From: Poindextera sp036494815
GTDB lineage: Bacteria; Pseudomonadota; Alphaproteobacteria; Caulobacterales; Caulobacteraceae
DNA: 64,000 bases
Direction of reading: 5' to 3'
Assembly (NCBI GenBank): GCA_036494815.1
Contig: DASXNV010000060.1
Span: 22,838-86,837 of the forward strand
Shown: one piece after another, positions 62,972-64,000 of the stretch
Layout: each line of letters begins with the position of its first letter
Numbering within the stretch: the first letter of the stretch is position 1
The notes under the pieces: model-generated
Told to the model about the DNA's origin: nothing
What the model saw: the letters and a program-made list of their open reading frames with translations, nothing else
Databases searched by the model: none
Position numbers and translations under genes: made by a program

Positions 62972-63760
62972 CTAGGTCTTCATCTGTGAGGTGGTCGACA
63001 GCATCTGGTCGGCGCTGGTGATCACCTTGGAGTTCATCTCATAGGCCCGCTGAGCCACGATCAGGGCCGAGATCTCGGTGACAGGATCGACATTGGAGGC
63101 CTCGGTATAACCCTGCATCAGCGTGCCCAGGCCATTGACCCCAGGGACCCCGACGGTCGGCGCGCCGGACGCGCTGGTCTCCATGAGCAGGTTGTTGCCG
63201 GTGGCTTCCAGGCCTGCGGTGTTGGCGAAGCTGGCCAGTTGCAGGGTCCCCACCACGGTCGGGGCCGTCGCCCCGGGGGTGGTCACCTGGACCTGGCCGG
63301 CCTGGGAGACAGTGATGTTGGTCGAGCCCTGGGGAATGGTGATCTGCGGGATCACCTGATAGCCGTCCGGGGTGACCACCTGGCCCTGGGCGTTCATCGA
63401 CAGGTTGCCGGCGCGAGTATAGGCCGTCTCGCCAGTGGGTAGCAGAACTTGCAGATAACCGGCGCCGTTGATGGCGAGATCGAGGGCGTTGCCCGTCTGG
63501 GTCGGGGAGCCTTGGGTGTCGATCCGATAGACCGACCCAGCCTTAACCCCGGCCCCGATCTGCACGCCGGTGGGCACGATGGTGCCGGTGTCCGAAGACT
63601 GCGATCCGGGCCGCTCGATATCCAGATAGAGCAGGTCGGCGAACTCGGCCCGCTGCTTTTTGTAGCCGACGGTGTTCATGTTGGCGATGTTGTTGGAGAT
63701 CACCTCCACGTTCATCTGCTGGGCGGCCATGCCGGTCGCGGCGGTTCTCAAGGCTTGCAT
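62972..63760 (-). CDS. flgG: Flagellar distal rod protein FlgG
   Basis: The 262-residue rod protein has the N-terminal flagellar signature NNIANMNTVGYKKQRAEFAD (about 28-47) and a central part with IPQGSTNITVSQAGQVQVTT. The C-terminal domain is ISALIVAQRAYEMNSKVITS. It builds the distal rod that passes through the P and L rings. AAGGAAG just upstream supports ATG 63760. It follows flgF by 11 bp. Confidence 0.97.
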   Translation of the reverse strand: MQALRTAATGMAAQQMNVEVISNNIANMNTVGYKKQRAEFADLLYLDIERPGSQSSDTGTIVPTGVQIGAGVKAGSVYRIDTQGSPTQTGNALDLAINGAGYLQVLLPTGETAYTRAGNLSMNAQGQVVTPDGYQVIPQITIPQGSTNITVSQAGQVQVTTPGATAPTVVGTLQLASFANTAGLEATGNNLLMETSASGAPTVGVPGVNGLGTLMQGYTEASNVDPVTEISALIVAQRAYEMNSKVITSADQMLSTTSQMKT

Positions 63761-63771
63761 CGGTTACTTCC

Positions 63772-64000
63772 TTAGGACGGGTTGACCGCGCCGAGCTTCT
63801 GGATCGCGGCGGTCGACAGCGTGTTGGTGTCGCTCATCAGGCTGGAGATGGCGTCATAGGCGCGGCTGATCTCGATCAGGCGGGTGATCTGGGCCACGGG
63901 CTGGACGTTGGAGCCCTCGAGCATCCCCTGTTTCACCAGCGCCGAGGTCGACGGATTGGCGGTCAGGTTGGAATCGTTCCGGTAGAGGTTGTTCCCGTCC
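63772..64000 (-). CDS. flgF: Flagellar proximal rod protein FlgF (C-terminal part)
   Basis: Only the last 75 codons are in the window; the gene continues beyond 64000. The visible end has VKQGMLEGSNVQPVAQITRL and IEISRAYDAISSLMSDTNTL, the C-terminal domain of the FlgF/FlgG rod family. The order next to flgG makes FlgF the likely identity. The operon promoter (sigma54-type in Caulobacter, as I recall) would lie outside the window. Confidence 0.88.
   Translation of the reverse strand, partial: DGNNLYRNDSNLTANPSTSALVKQGMLEGSNVQPVAQITRLIEISRAYDAISSLMSDTNTLSTAAIQKLGAVNPS

Overview
The window looks like a chromosomal segment from an alphaproteobacterium of the order Caulobacterales (Caulobacter/Phenylobacterium type). 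The DNA is GC-rich, with NNG/NNC-biased codons and many GTG/TTG starts. The right end carries flgF-flgG-flgA-flgH facing dxs-ispA-xseB, an arrangement I remember from Caulobacter crescentus. No rRNA, tRNA, CRISPR array, intact insertion sequence, integrase or relaxase was seen. The assignment rests on gene content and recollection, not on a search.

Layout. 1-4.6 kb: metabolic and regulatory genes (SDR oxidoreductase, two LysR regulators, a methyltransferase, a small membrane protein, a VOC/PhnB-like protein). 5-16 kb: a secreted protein with paired-cysteine repeats, then an OmpR-type response regulator and histidine kinase, a tripartite RND efflux pump (permease, adaptor, NodT-type outer membrane factor) and a DcaP-like porin. 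16-25 kb, minus strand: a compact type IV secretion operon, virB1-B2-B3-B4-B6-B9-B10-B11, with virB5, virB7, virB8 and virD4 missing. It is headed by a TIGR03118-type lipoprotein. 25-28.6 kb, minus strand: a four-gene operon of ECF sigma factor, zinc-finger anti-sigma factor, subtilisin-like protease and TorF-like porin.

28.6-38.5 kb: a GlsB-like membrane protein, an aromatic-acid-type MFS carrier, serB, a HAD phosphatase, an Mrp-type P-loop ATPase, a GNAT acetyltransferase, two tandem GPH-type MFS carriers and an SDR. 38.5-41.1 kb: csoR and a copper P1B-ATPase, divergent across two near-palindromic CsoR-type operators. 41-47 kb: a methyltransferase, a DUF2256 protein, and a translationally coupled operon of ABC permease, ATPase, HlyD adaptor and ArnT-like glycosyltransferase. 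47-55 kb: GST, thioesterase, acyl-CoA dehydrogenase, DUF3253 protein, UDG-like protein, lipoprotein hydrolase, leucine-dehydrogenase-like enzyme, a REP-like hairpin element, transglutaminase, TetR and VWA genes. 55-61 kb: GNAT, histone-deacetylase-like and histidine-phosphatase genes, GrpB, then xseB-ispA-dxs (start of isoprenoid synthesis). A bidirectional terminator separates dxs from flgH. 61-64 kb: flagellar rod and ring genes.

The most unusual content is the sigma/anti-sigma/protease/porin operon. The anti-sigma factor's periplasmic tail and the protease's propeptide share an apparent pattern, and the protease has Asp where subtilases have the oxyanion-hole Asn. Next are the reduced secretion system with its lipoprotein, and the ABC exporter coupled to a lipid-A-type glycosyltransferase.
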